DNA from: Deltaproteobacteria bacterium | GTDB taxonomy: Bacteria; Myxococcota_A; UBA9160; SZUA-336 | Assembly (NCBI GenBank): GCA_029261925.1 | Contig: JAJDAJ010000068.1 | Coordinates: 1 to 64,000 of the forward strand | Direction of reading: 5' to 3' | Length of the DNA: 64,000 nucleotides | Shown: positions 8,411 to 16,371 of the stretch, in pieces | How the letters are laid out: every line of letters begins with the position of its first letter | Position numbering within the stretch: position 1 is the first letter of the stretch | Notes under the pieces: model-generated | The model's input: the letters and a program-made list of their open reading frames with translations, nothing else | Told to the model about the DNA's origin: nothing | Databases searched by the model: none | Program-made: the position numbers and the translations under genes

Positions 8411-8572
8411 CCCCTGAGCCTGCCAGGCCGGCGGGGCGGGGTCAATGCACACAGGGGCAACGTGCCAGGTGTTCGGGTCCCTGTGGCAGCGGGCCGCAGG
8501 CTGCGGCACGGCGCCCCCTTGCGAGTCCGCGGAAGCACCGCGGAGCCCCGCCGGGCCGTGCCGCGACCCGCT

Positions 8573-8603
8573 GCACCCCGCAGTGCGTGGGCACGCGGGG
8601 TGC
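8573..8603. repeat. Strong hairpin upstream of nqrA
   Basis: GCACCCCGC, one unpaired A, GTGC, loop GTGG, GCAC, GCGGGGTGC: a near-perfect stem of 13 pairs with a 4-base loop, about 70 bases before nqrA. There is no T-run after it, so it is not a classic intrinsic terminator. The 8411-8675 gap also holds a smaller hairpin (GCCGCAGGCTGCGGC, near 8493) and no credible ORF. As the flanking genes diverge, this is the likely promoter region for both, and the hairpin would sit in the nqr leader or act as an operator. Confidence 0.5.
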
Positions 8604-8675
8604 AAGAGTCCACGCCTGGAGCGCGCCGCGGCCCCGCGAGCACGAGCCCGGCGCCCCGAGTGAGCCTGACCCGCG

Positions 8676-10004
8676 ATGACGATCAGACTGCGAAGAGGAC
8701 TGGAGCTCCCGATCCCGGGTGTCCCGGAGCCGAGGGTGCACGACGCGCCGCTGCCCGGCTCGGTGGCCGTGCTCGGCGACGACTTCCCGGGCGTGCGCTG
8801 CGCCATGCAGGTCGAGGTCGGAGCTCGTGTCCGCGCGGGGCAGGTGCTGTTCACCGATCGGCAGAGGCCGGCCATCGGCTTCACGGCGCCCGCCGCGGGA
8901 ACCGTCGCGGCGATCCACCGGGGCGACGCACGGCGTCTTGTCGCGGTGGTGATCGAGACGTCGGGCAGCGACGCGATCGAGCTCCCGCGCGCCGGGAGCC
9001 CGGAGCTGCGCGGCTGGAGCGCCGAGCAGACGACACGCTGGCTGCTCGACTCGGGGGACTGGATCGCCCTGCGCACGCGACCGTTCGGGAGGATCGCGAC
9101 CCCCGGAACCGAGCCCGACGCGATCTTCGTCCGCGCCATGGACTCGGAGCCACTCGCCGCGGACACCGCCACCGTGCTGCGCGACCGCTCCGACGATCTC
9201 GGGGCGGGGCTGACGGCGCTCTCGCGACTGACCCGGGGACGACTGTACCTGTGCGCCCGGCCGGGCTCCGTGGAGCCGCCGGACGTCGAGCGGCTCGAGC
9301 TGGCGACCTTCGACGGGCCCCACCCCGCGGGACTGGTCGGCACGCACATCCACCATCTCCTGCCCGTCTCGCGCCAGCGGCGGGTCTGGTACGTCGGCTA
9401 CCAGGACGTGCTGGCCATCGGACGGGCGCTCCGCAGCGGCCGTCCCGACGCCGCCCGCGTCATCGCGCTGGGAGGGCCGGCCGTGTGGCGGCCGCGGCTG
9501 CTGCGGACCGTTCGCGGGGCGGGCACCGAGGCTCTGGTTCGCGGCGAGCTCTCCGGCGAGCCGTGCCGGATCGTCTCGGGCTCCGTCCTGTCCGGGCGCA
9601 CCGCAGCGGGCCCCGGTGCGTTCCTCGGTCGCTACCACGAGCAGGTCTGCGCGATCGCCGAGCGCGCACCGCAGGCGGCGCGGAGCTGGTGGGTGCCCGG
9701 CCGGAGGCGGGCGCGGCGCGTTCCGCTCTGGCGCGCGCGCCAGGCGTGGTCCAGCGAGCTGCACGGCGAGGCGACCGGCTTCCTGCCGCTGGACGTGCTC
9801 GACCGCGCGTTCCCGCTGCACCTGCCGCTCTCCCCGCTGCGGCGCGCGCTCGCCGCGGGCGTTGCGCGCGCGGCGGCCGCCTTCGGCGCGCTGCAGCTCG
9901 AGGAGGAGGACCTCGCCCTGTCCTCGTTCCTGTGCCCGGCCAAGCTCGACTACGGGCCCCTGCTGCGCACCGTCCTCGACCAGCTGGCGGAGCAGCTCGC
10001 GTGA
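8676..10004 (+). CDS. nqrA: Na+-translocating NADH:quinone oxidoreductase subunit A
   Basis: 442 residues, the usual NqrA length. The N-terminal LRRGLELPIPGVPEPRVHD and FTAPAAGTVAAIHRGDARR match NqrA almost motif for motif. NqrA is the cytoplasmic peripheral subunit that binds quinone; the whole complex oxidises NADH, reduces ubiquinone and pumps Na+ outward. It is the first gene of an operon in which nearly every junction overlaps: nqrB begins with GTG inside the end of nqrA (GTGA). The start ATG at 8676 has only a weak Shine-Dalgarno (GAGTGAG, well upstream). The preceding intergenic region carries a strong hairpin. Confidence 0.95.
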   Translation: MTIRLRRGLELPIPGVPEPRVHDAPLPGSVAVLGDDFPGVRCAMQVEVGARVRAGQVLFTDRQRPAIGFTAPAAGTVAAIHRGDARRLVAVVIETSGSDAIELPRAGSPELRGWSAEQTTRWLLDSGDWIALRTRPFGRIATPGTEPDAIFVRAMDSEPLAADTATVLRDRSDDLGAGLTALSRLTRGRLYLCARPGSVEPPDVERLELATFDGPHPAGLVGTHIHHLLPVSRQRRVWYVGYQDVLAIGRALRSGRPDAARVIALGGPAVWRPRLLRTVRGAGTEALVRGELSGEPCRIVSGSVLSGRTAAGPGAFLGRYHEQVCAIAERAPQAARSWWVPGRRRARRVPLWRARQAWSSELHGEATGFLPLDVLDRAFPLHLPLSPLRRALAAGVARAAAAFGALQLEEEDLALSSFLCPAKLDYGPLLRTVLDQLAEQLA

Positions 10005-11137
10005 CCACGAGCGCACCGGGGGCACGGCACTACGTCACGTCCGATCTCGCGACGCTCGCGCCCCACGTCCGCAACACGCTGGACGTCCGCGCGGCCATGT
10101 ACTGCGTGCTCGCCGCCGCGCTTCCCTGCGCGCTGATGGCGCTCTACAACACCGGGTACCAGGTCAACCGCGTGCTGGCGGGCAGCGGCGCATCGGCGGG
10201 GTGGCGAACGCGACTGCTGGAGACCGCGGGACTCGGCCACGCGCCGGCGAGCGCCGTCGACTGCGTGGCGCTCGGCGCGCTCTTCCTGGCGCCGCTGCTG
10301 GCCGCGACCTGGCTCGCGGGAGGCGCGGCGGAGTGGTGCTTCGCGCGCGCGCGCGGTCGGCGTCCGGACCACGTGGCGCTCCCGGTGATCGCGGTGCTGT
10401 TCGCGCTGTGCCTTCCCGCCTCGCTTCCGGCATGGCAGGCGGCGATCGGGGCGGCGATCGGGGTCGTCATCGGCAAGGAGATCTTCGGCGGCTTCGGACG
10501 CAACTTCGTCAATCCCGTCGTGGTGGGCCTGGCCTTCCTGTACTTCGCGTACCCGGGGGCGCTCGTCGGCGACGGCGTCTGGGTGCCGCTGCCCGGTCAC
10601 CTCGAGCCCTCCCCGCTCGCGATCGCCACGCGCTCGGGTCTCGACGGCGTCCACGGCGCCGGCCTGGCCTGGTCGTCGGCCGCGCTGGGCAGGGTGCCGG
10701 GCGCGATGGGCGAGACCTCGGCGCTGGCGTGTCTGCTGGGCCTGGGGATCCTGCTGCACACCGGCGTCGCGTCCTGGCGCATCGTCGCCGGCGGCCTGCT
10801 CGGCCTGATCGCGGGGGTCTGGTCGCTGCAGGCGCTCGGCGCGACCAGCCCCATCGCGCAGCTTCCGTGGTACTGGCACCTGGTGAGCGGGAGCTTCGCC
10901 TTCGGTCTGGTCTACCTCGCGACCGACCCCGTGACGGCCGCGACCACCGACGCCGGCCGCTGGATCTACGGCGGGATCATCGGCGCGCTGGTCGCCGCCG
11001 TGCGCATCGCGAATCCCGCGTACCAGGACGGCGTGCTCCTCGCACTCCTGCTCGGCAACGTGGCCGCGCCGCTCGTCGACCGGATGGTGGCCCTCGTCCA
11101 GCTGCGCCAGGGTGCAAGGGGTGTCGGTGGTGGATGA
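10001..11137 (+). CDS. nqrB: Na+-NQR subunit B (membrane)
   Basis: 378 residues, shorter than Vibrio NqrB (about 415) because of a shorter N-terminus. Conserved stretches include HVRNTLDVRA, KEIFGGFGRNFVNP, FAYPG, the tail of the quinone-side helix and ATDPVTAATTDAGRWIYG. NqrB is an integral subunit carrying riboflavin and a covalent FMN. In Vibrio the FMN is esterified to a Thr within SGAT. The aligned position here reads GHLEPSPLAIA: SGAT is absent and the Thr is replaced by Ser, so covalent FMN may be lost or changed. GTG start at 10001 overlaps the nqrA stop; the ORF track hides it in a 1658-aa spurious frame. Confidence 0.93.
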   Translation: MTTSAPGARHYVTSDLATLAPHVRNTLDVRAAMYCVLAAALPCALMALYNTGYQVNRVLAGSGASAGWRTRLLETAGLGHAPASAVDCVALGALFLAPLLAATWLAGGAAEWCFARARGRRPDHVALPVIAVLFALCLPASLPAWQAAIGAAIGVVIGKEIFGGFGRNFVNPVVVGLAFLYFAYPGALVGDGVWVPLPGHLEPSPLAIATRSGLDGVHGAGLAWSSAALGRVPGAMGETSALACLLGLGILLHTGVASWRIVAGGLLGLIAGVWSLQALGATSPIAQLPWYWHLVSGSFAFGLVYLATDPVTAATTDAGRWIYGGIIGALVAAVRIANPAYQDGVLLALLLGNVAAPLVDRMVALVQLRQGARGVGGG

Positions 11138-11957
11138 CGTGACCGATACACCGGGCTGGCCCGTGCTGCGCCGCTGGCCGCGCGAGTCCGCGGCGCGCGC
11201 GGTCCTGATCACGCTGCTGGTGTGCACGATCTGCTCGGCGCTGATCGCGACCGTGGTCAGCGTCCTGCAGCCCTACCGGGAGCAAAATCGCGCGCTGGAG
11301 CGCACGCAGCGCATCCGCGAGCTGGTCGCGGGCGTTCCCGGTCTGGAGGACCTGGTGGGTCCCCTGGGGTCGGCCCGGCTGGAGCCGCGCGTCGTGGATC
11401 TCGCGAGCGGCTCCTACGTGGAAGGGGTGGATCCAGCGCTGCTCGACGCGCGTGCCGCGGCGCGCGATCCCGCGAGCAGCATCGCGCTGCCGCCCGGGCG
11501 CGACCTGGCCGGCATCGGCCGGCGCGCGAACCTCGCGACCGTCTTCGAGGTCTTCGAGAACGGCGAGCTGCGCCTGCTGGTGCTGCCGGTCCACGGCGCC
11601 GGCTACGTCTCGACCCTGTACGGCTACCTGGCGCTCGACGCGGATCTCGACACGGTTCGTGGGCTGAGCTTTCACGAGCACGGGGAGACGCCCGGCCTGG
11701 GCTCCGAGATCGAGAACCCGCGCTGGCGCGAGCAGTGGTCGGGAAAGCGGCTGCGCGACCCCTCCGGAGAGCTCCGGATCGAGGTGGCGCGAGGCCGCGC
11801 ACCCGCCAGCGGCGAGGACGCAGCGCACCAGGTCGACGGCATCACCGGGGCGACGCGTACGGGGATCGGCGTCACGCGGCTGCTGCGCTTCTGGGTCGGA
11901 CCGGACGGCTTCGGCCCTTTCCTGGAACGCCTCCGGCGCGAGCGAGGTGAGCCGTGA
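11127..11957 (+). CDS. nqrC: Na+-NQR subunit C
   Basis: About 276 residues with one N-terminal membrane helix (AVLITLLVCTICSALIATVVSVL) and a periplasmic FMN-binding domain. The flavinylation motif is present as DGITGATRTGIG, equivalent to the SGAT motif that receives FMN on Thr from ApbE. No apbE gene is seen in the window. Start codon choice is uncertain: GTG codons at 11112, 11121, 11127 and 11130 are in frame; 11127 or 11130 is favoured because AAGGGG sits just upstream and the gene then overlaps nqrB by only about 10 bases. Its stop overlaps the nqrD GTG start. Confidence 0.92.
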   Translation: MVDDVTDTPGWPVLRRWPRESAARAVLITLLVCTICSALIATVVSVLQPYREQNRALERTQRIRELVAGVPGLEDLVGPLGSARLEPRVVDLASGSYVEGVDPALLDARAAARDPASSIALPPGRDLAGIGRRANLATVFEVFENGELRLLVLPVHGAGYVSTLYGYLALDADLDTVRGLSFHEHGETPGLGSEIENPRWREQWSGKRLRDPSGELRIEVARGRAPASGEDAAHQVDGITGATRTGIGVTRLLRFWVGPDGFGPFLERLRRERGEP

Positions 11958-12637
11958 CGCAGCCGCCCGCATCGCCGCTGCGGATCCTGATCGACCCGGT
12001 GATCCGAGAGAATCCGCTCACGATCCAGGTGCTCGGCATCTGCTCCGCACTCGCCGTGACGCGAAGCGTCGCGACCGCACTCGCGATGTCGGCCTCCGTC
12101 ACGCTGGTCCTGATGGGCACCAGCGTCGCGATCAGCGCGCTGCGCCGCGAGGTCCCCCGCAGCGTCCGTCTGATCATCGAGATCACGATCATCGCGACCC
12201 TGGTGATCGTGGTGGACCAGCTGCTCCAGGCGTTCTTCCGGGAGCTCAGCCGCGAGCTCTCGGTCTTCGTCGGGCTGATCATCACCAACTGCGTCATCCT
12301 GGGCCGGGCCGAGACGTTCGCGATGCACCAGTCGCCGGGCCGTAGCCTGCTGGACGCGCTGGGCAACGGCATCGGCTACAGCTGGATCCTGCTGCTGATC
12401 GGCGGGCTGCGCGAGCTCCTCGGCTCGGGCACGCTGCTGGGCCACACGGTGCTCCCGCTCGTGGAGAACGGCGGCTGGTTCGAGCCGGTCGCGCTGATGC
12501 TGAGACCACCGAGCGCCTTCTTCCTGATCGGGCTGCTCATCTGGGGGCTCCGGAGCGCGCGGCTCGCACGGGCGCGCGCGTCCGATCCCGCCGCGAGAGC
12601 ACCCGCCTCCTCGATCGCGCCGGGGGAGGTCGCGTGA
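11954..12637 (+). CDS. nqrD: Na+-NQR subunit D (membrane)
   Basis: 227 residues, six hydrophobic helices. Start [20 protein letters not shown] and the motifs [10 protein letters not shown] and [11 protein letters not shown] are typical of NqrD. Cys30 and Cys113 correspond to the two cysteines that, with two in NqrE, hold the iron centre between the subunits inside the membrane. GTG start at 11954 overlaps the nqrC stop (GTGA). A 25-residue polar C-terminal tail ([16 protein letters not shown]) extends past the last helix, longer than usual. Confidence 0.95.
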   Translation: MTQPPASPLRILIDPVIRENPLTIQVLGICSALAVTRSVATALAMSASVTLVLMGTSVAISALRREVPRSVRLIIEITIIATLVIVVDQLLQAFFRELSRELSVFVGLIITNCVILGRAETFAMHQSPGRSLLDALGNGIGYSWILLLIGGLRELLGSGTLLGHTVLPLVENGGWFEPVALMLRPPSAFFLIGLLIWGLRSARLARARASDPAARAPASSIAPGEVA

Positions 12638-13245
12638 TGGAGCTGGTCGACCTCTTCTTCCGCGCGGCACTGGTGGAGAACCTGGCCCTCGCCTTCCTGC
12701 TGGGCATGTGCATGTTCCTCGCCGTCTCGCGCACGCTCGAGATGGCGTTCGGCTTCGGCCTCGCCGTGTTCACGGTGCAGAGCCTCACCGTCCCCCTCAA
12801 TCACCTGCTCGACCGGTTCCTGCTCGAGCAGGGCGCCTGGGCCTGGGCGGGTCTGGGCGACGTCGACCTCACCTTCCTGCGGCTGATCACCTTCGTGGGA
12901 GTCATCGCGGCCTTCGTGCAGATCCTGGAGATGGTGCTCGACCGCTACCTGCCCGCACTCGCCGCCGCGCTGGGCGTGTACCTGCCGCTGGTCACGGTGA
13001 ACTGCGCGATCCTCGGAGGCTCCCTGTTCATGGCCGAGCGCCAGTACACGCTGCTCGAGAGCGTGGCCTACGGGACCGGCAGCGGCTTCGGCTGGGCCGC
13101 GGCGATCTGCCTGATCGCCGCGATCCGCGAGCGGCTGGAGTACAGCGATGCGCCCGAGGGGCTCCAGGGGATGGGGCTCACCTTCCTGGTCGCGGGGCTG
13201 GTCTCCATGGCCTTCCTGGGCTTCGTCGGGATCGAGCTCTCGTGA
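12637..13245 (+). CDS. nqrE: Na+-NQR subunit E (membrane)
   Basis: 202 residues, six hydrophobic helices, homologous to NqrD but in inverted topology. [32 protein letters not shown] and [14 protein letters not shown] are diagnostic. Cys25 and Cys123 are the partners of NqrD Cys30 and Cys113 in the intramembrane iron site. The ATG at 12637 overlaps the nqrD stop as TGATG and has GGGGGAGG upstream; the track start three bases earlier is a GTG inside the same overlap. Confidence 0.95.
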   Translation: MELVDLFFRAALVENLALAFLLGMCMFLAVSRTLEMAFGFGLAVFTVQSLTVPLNHLLDRFLLEQGAWAWAGLGDVDLTFLRLITFVGVIAAFVQILEMVLDRYLPALAAALGVYLPLVTVNCAILGGSLFMAERQYTLLESVAYGTGSGFGWAAAICLIAAIRERLEYSDAPEGLQGMGLTFLVAGLVSMAFLGFVGIELS

Positions 13246-14465
13246 CGGCCCCGCTGCTCTCGGTGCTGCTGTTCACCGCGATCGTGCTGGGACTGGTGTC
13301 GGTCATCCTCGGCGCGCAGCGCGTCCTGATGCCCTCCGGCTCGGCGCAGATCCTCGTCAACGACCAGCGCACCGTCACCGGGCGGCTGGGCGAGAAGCTC
13401 CTGGATGCGCTCGGCGCAGGGGACATCTCGCTGCCCTCGGCCTGTGGCGGCAAGGGGACGTGCGGGCAGTGCCGCGTGCGGGTCCTGGGCGAGGTGCCTC
13501 CGCCGCTCCCGACCGAGCTCGCGCGCCTGTCGGTGCGAGAGCTGGCACAGGGCGAGAGGCTGGCGTGCCAGCTCACGCTGCGACAGGACGTCGCGATCCG
13601 CGTGCCCGCCGAGATCTTCGGCGTGCGACGCTGGACCTGCCGCGTCCGCACGGCGCGCTGCGTGGGCTCGATGATCCGGGAGATCGTCGCGGACCTGCCC
13701 GAGGGGGAGCGGATCGACTTCCGCGCCGGCAGCTTCGTCCAGGTGACCGCGCCTGCCTACGAGGCGAGCTTCCGCGACTTCCCGATCGACACGTCGGTGC
13801 GTCCCGAGTGGGACCGGCTCGATCTGTGGCGACACCGGGTGAGCTCCCGGCTGCCCGTCACGCGGGCCTACTCGCTGGCCAACCCGCCGCAGGAGGACCG
13901 GAGCGTCCAGCTGCTGGTCCGCCTCGCCACGCCACCGGCGAGCGCCCCGCCGGGGACACCACCGGGAATCGTCTCGTCCTACCTGTTCCAGCTGGCGCCG
14001 GGCGCGACACTCGAGCTCGGGGGGCCGTACGGTCACTTCTTCGCAGACGAGAGCGACCGCGAGATGATCTTCGTCGGGGGCGGGGCCGGGATGGCGCCGC
14101 TGCGCTCGCACATCCTGGATCAGCTGCTGCGCCTGCGTTCGCAGCGCACGATCTCGCTGTGGTACGGGGCGCGCAATCGCCGCGAGCTGCTCTACGCCGA
14201 GGAGTTCGAGCGGCTGCAGCGCGAGCATCCCGGGTTCCGCTGGGTCCCCGCGCTCTCGGAGCCGAGAGCGGGCGAGCCATGGGACGGCGAGGTCGGCTTC
14301 ATCCACGAGGTGCTCGAGCGTCGCTACCTCGCCGGGCATCCGCGCCCCGAGGAGTGCGAGTACTACCTGTGCGGTCCGCCCCTGATGGCGCGCGCGACGA
14401 TCGCGATGCTGCACCGGATGGGCGCCGCGCCCGAGACGATTCACCTCGACGACTTCGGGGCGTGA
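13242..14465 (+). CDS. nqrF: Na+-NQR subunit F, NADH-oxidising flavoprotein
   Basis: 407 residues. One N-terminal membrane helix ([19 protein letters not shown]), then a ferredoxin domain with the 2Fe-2S cysteines C68, C74, C77 and C109 ([11 protein letters not shown] ... LAC), then FAD and NADH domains marked by [20 protein letters not shown] and YYLCGPP. It takes hydride from NADH and passes single electrons through FAD and the 2Fe-2S centre to the membrane subunits. Spacing of the cysteines equals that in Vibrio NqrF. GTG start at 13242 overlaps the nqrE stop; the track buries it in a longer frame from 12708. Confidence 0.95.
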   Translation: MTAPLLSVLLFTAIVLGLVSVILGAQRVLMPSGSAQILVNDQRTVTGRLGEKLLDALGAGDISLPSACGGKGTCGQCRVRVLGEVPPPLPTELARLSVRELAQGERLACQLTLRQDVAIRVPAEIFGVRRWTCRVRTARCVGSMIREIVADLPEGERIDFRAGSFVQVTAPAYEASFRDFPIDTSVRPEWDRLDLWRHRVSSRLPVTRAYSLANPPQEDRSVQLLVRLATPPASAPPGTPPGIVSSYLFQLAPGATLELGGPYGHFFADESDREMIFVGGGAGMAPLRSHILDQLLRLRSQRTISLWYGARNRRELLYAEEFERLQREHPGFRWVPALSEPRAGEPWDGEVGFIHEVLERRYLAGHPRPEECEYYLCGPPLMARATIAMLHRMGAAPETIHLDDFGA

Positions 14466-14484
14466 TGCCGGAGGACACGAGAAC

Positions 14485-14670
14485 ATGGCTCTCTTCGTGC
14501 TGATCTGGAGCCTGCTGCTGGCCTCGGCAGCGGGTCTGGCGCTGGCGGCTCGGGCCGAGGCCGGCCGGGGATCCTGCTCCGGCGCGGCGCTCGCCCGCCG
14601 GCCCCGCGCCGCCTGCCGGGGCTGCGGCGGGGCTGACGTGAGGCAGCCCGCCACGCGGCGTGGAGGATGA
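14485..14670 (+). CDS. nqrM: NqrM-like (DUF539) Na+-NQR assembly protein
   Basis: 61-residue protein directly after nqrF. One N-terminal membrane helix (LFVLIWSLLLASAAGLALA) is followed by a Cys-rich tail, GRGSCSGA and AACRGCGG, with C31, C44 and C47. NqrM proteins are short, have one helix and four Cys, and are needed to build the Fe site in NqrD/NqrE. Here size, position and topology fit, but only three Cys are present and the spacing differs, so the call rests partly on context. GGAGGA lies 9 nt before the ATG. The stop overlaps the next gene as ATGA. Confidence 0.65.
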   Translation: MALFVLIWSLLLASAAGLALAARAEAGRGSCSGAALARRPRAACRGCGGADVRQPATRRGG

Positions 14671-15062
14671 CCACAGTGGCACTCGTTCGCGACTACATGT
14701 CCCGGGACCTCATCGTCCTGTCACCCGAGCAGGACGTGGTCGAGGCCATGCAGCTCATGCTCGAGCGGCGCATCTCCGGAGCCCCGGTGGTCGACCCGCA
14801 CCGCAACCTGGTCGGTCTGCTGACGCAGCGCGATTGCCTCACGGTCGTGTATCGCGCGGGATATCACGGGGAACTCCCTGGAAAGGTTTCGGAATTCATG
14901 AGCCGGTCGCCCGAGACGGTGACCGCGGAAATGCCGCTGGTCGAGGTGATCGAGCGCTTCTACCAGAGCCTCCATCGCCGCTTCCCCGTGCTGGAGAACA
15001 ACCAGCTCGTCGGGCAGATCAGCCGCCGCGACGTCCTGCGCGCGTTCCTGGAGCTCGCCTGA
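14667..15062 (+). CDS. Two-CBS-domain protein in the nqr operon
   Basis: 131 residues made of two CBS motifs and nothing else: VRDYMSRDLIVLSPEQDV with ISGAPVVDPHRNLVGLLTQRD, then VSEFMSRSPETVTAEMPL with HRRFPVLENNQLVGQISRRD. CBS pairs bind adenosine nucleotides and usually sense energy charge or ligands for a partner protein. It overlaps nqrM by ATGA, so it is co-translated with the NQR operon and may regulate the complex; that role is inference. Bases 14860-14920 are noticeably more AT-rich than the surroundings. Confidence 0.85.
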   Translation: MTTVALVRDYMSRDLIVLSPEQDVVEAMQLMLERRISGAPVVDPHRNLVGLLTQRDCLTVVYRAGYHGELPGKVSEFMSRSPETVTAEMPLVEVIERFYQSLHRRFPVLENNQLVGQISRRDVLRAFLELA

Positions 15063-15079
15063 GACGGGCCCGCATCCTG

Positions 15080-15095
15080 CGGCACGCCTCTTGCT
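15080..15095 (+). promoter_or_regulatory. Sigma-54 (-24/-12) promoter before the cytochrome genes
   Basis: CGGCACGCCTCTTGCT matches the sigma-54 consensus TGGCACG-N4-TTGCW at every position except the first base, with the required GG-N10-GC spacing. It lies in the only real gap (15063-15136) between the CBS gene and the monoheme cytochrome. A start near 15106 would give a leader of about 30 bases before the ATG at 15137. This suggests that the cytochrome/porin genes are switched on separately from nqr by an enhancer-binding activator; none is encoded in the window. Confidence 0.6.
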
Positions 15096-15136
15096 CTCTT
15101 GGCGAGCTGTCCGGACAGGGCACAGAGAGGAAGAGC

Positions 15137-15442
15137 ATGAAGCTGCTGGCACCCAGCCTCGCGATCGTCGGCGCCCTGGCCGCCTGGGCCGGGGTCCAGC
15201 TGTTCGGGTCCGGCCCCGACGCCGAGGCCGTCGCACGCGGTCGCGCGCACGTAGAGAAGACCTGCGTGGGCTGTCACCCGGGCTCGCAGCTCGACGTCGT
15301 CGCGGCGCGCCGGCTGGATCCCGCGGATCGCGACCCGATGGACCGCTTCCTCGCGGGTCATCACGTGGCGGATCCCGCGCTGCGAGCCGACGTCATCGCC
15401 TACCTCGAGACCCGCCTGCCCGCGGCCGACCCGGAGTCCTGA
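15137..15442 (+). CDS. Small monoheme c-type cytochrome
   Basis: 101 residues: an N-terminal signal or anchor (LLAPSLAIVGALAAWAGVQLF), then one heme site CVGCH in RAHVEKTCVGCHPGSQ. A helix near the C-terminus (ALRADVIAYLETRL) resembles the last helix of class I cytochromes c. Either Met or a His from GHH could be the sixth ligand. It would be a periplasmic electron shuttle, in line with the ten-heme cytochrome and porin that follow. ATG at 15137 has GAGAGGAAGAGC upstream. Seven bases separate it from the next gene. Confidence 0.8.
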   Translation: MKLLAPSLAIVGALAAWAGVQLFGSGPDAEAVARGRAHVEKTCVGCHPGSQLDVVAARRLDPADRDPMDRFLAGHHVADPALRADVIAYLETRLPAADPES

Positions 15443-15449
15443 GGCCGCG

Positions 15450-16364
15450 ATGGGGCTCGCCCGGACGCTCCTCCGCATCGGGGTCGCGCTGTGCATCGCC
15501 AGCGCGGCTCGCGCCGATGACTACGTGGGCCAGGAGACCTGCGTCGGCTGTCACGGCGCGGTCTCGCACGCCTACGCGAGCACGGTGCACGGACGGGCCC
15601 TGACGGCGGCCGCCGCGACCACGGCGCTGATGGAGCGTGGCTGCGAGTCGTGCCACGGCCCCGGACGCGCGCACGCGATGAGCGGGGGCAGGGTCCAGCA
15701 GGCCGAGGGCTGGCTGACGTTCCGCGAGGACACGCCGGAAGCGGAGACCCTGAAGTCTCAGGCGTGCCTGCAGTGCCACCAGGGCAGCACGCAGCGCTTC
15801 TGGCACGGCAGCGCGCACGAGTCGCGCGGGCTGTCCTGCAGCTCGTGCCACACGGTGATGCAGCCGGTGTCGCAGCGGCACCTGCTCTCGCGCCCCACCG
15901 AGGCCGAGGTGTGCAGCCAGTGCCACCACCTGGCAGGCGCCCAGTCGCGCCGCACCTCGCACATGCCGACGCGAACGACCGGGGGCGGGCCCGGCGCCGA
16001 GGGCTTCATGACCTGCGCCTCCTGCCACAACGCCCACGGGAGCGTGGCGGAGTCGCTGATCGATGCCCACACGATCAATGACAGCTGCACGAGCTGCCAC
16101 GCGGAGAAGCGCGGCCCGTTCCTCTGGGAGCACGCCCCGGTCTCGGAGAGCTGCCTCGGCTGCCACGTCGCCCACGGGAGCATCAAGCCGAACCTGCTGC
16201 GCATCTCGGCGCCGCGCCTGTGCCAGACCTGTCACGTCCAGGTGCTGCACGTCTCCGAGGCCCGTGCTCCGGGCAGCCGCTTCGTGGCGGGGCAGAGCTG
16301 CATGAGCTGCCACTCGCAGGTCCACGGCAGCAATCACCCATCGGGCGCGTTCCTCACGCGATGA
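15450..16364 (+). CDS. Decaheme c-type cytochrome, DmsE/MtrA family
   Basis: 304 residues with a signal peptide (TLLRIGVALCIASAARA) and ten CXXCH sites in order: CVGCH, CESCH, CLQCH, CSSCH, CSQCH, CASCH, CTSCH, CLGCH, CQTCH and CMSCH. Length, heme count and the following barrel gene fit the MtrA/DmsE/PioA family, which threads a heme wire through an outer-membrane barrel. It lacks the long N-terminal extension of PioA. No MtrC-like surface cytochrome or PioC-like HiPIP is nearby, so direction of electron flow cannot be told. Seven bases separate it from the barrel gene. Confidence 0.92.
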   Translation: MGLARTLLRIGVALCIASAARADDYVGQETCVGCHGAVSHAYASTVHGRALTAAAATTALMERGCESCHGPGRAHAMSGGRVQQAEGWLTFREDTPEAETLKSQACLQCHQGSTQRFWHGSAHESRGLSCSSCHTVMQPVSQRHLLSRPTEAEVCSQCHHLAGAQSRRTSHMPTRTTGGGPGAEGFMTCASCHNAHGSVAESLIDAHTINDSCTSCHAEKRGPFLWEHAPVSESCLGCHVAHGSIKPNLLRISAPRLCQTCHVQVLHVSEARAPGSRFVAGQSCMSCHSQVHGSNHPSGAFLTR

Positions 16365-16371
16365 GGCGGGC

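Noticed and set aside
8492-8518. Possible sigma-54 promoter upstream of nqrA (GGCACGGCGCCCCCTTGC)
   Set aside because: The two elements are 14 instead of 10 bases apart between GG and GC, a spacing sigma-54 does not tolerate.
8445-8663. 72-aa ORF in the gap before nqrA
   Set aside because: No ribosome-binding site, no domain, and it spans the strong hairpin; composition is that of random GC-rich DNA.
6161-11137. 1658-aa plus-strand ORF in the track
   Set aside because: Most of it is the antisense shadow of the TPP lyase and non-coding DNA; only the last 378 codons (nqrB from the GTG at 10001) are real.
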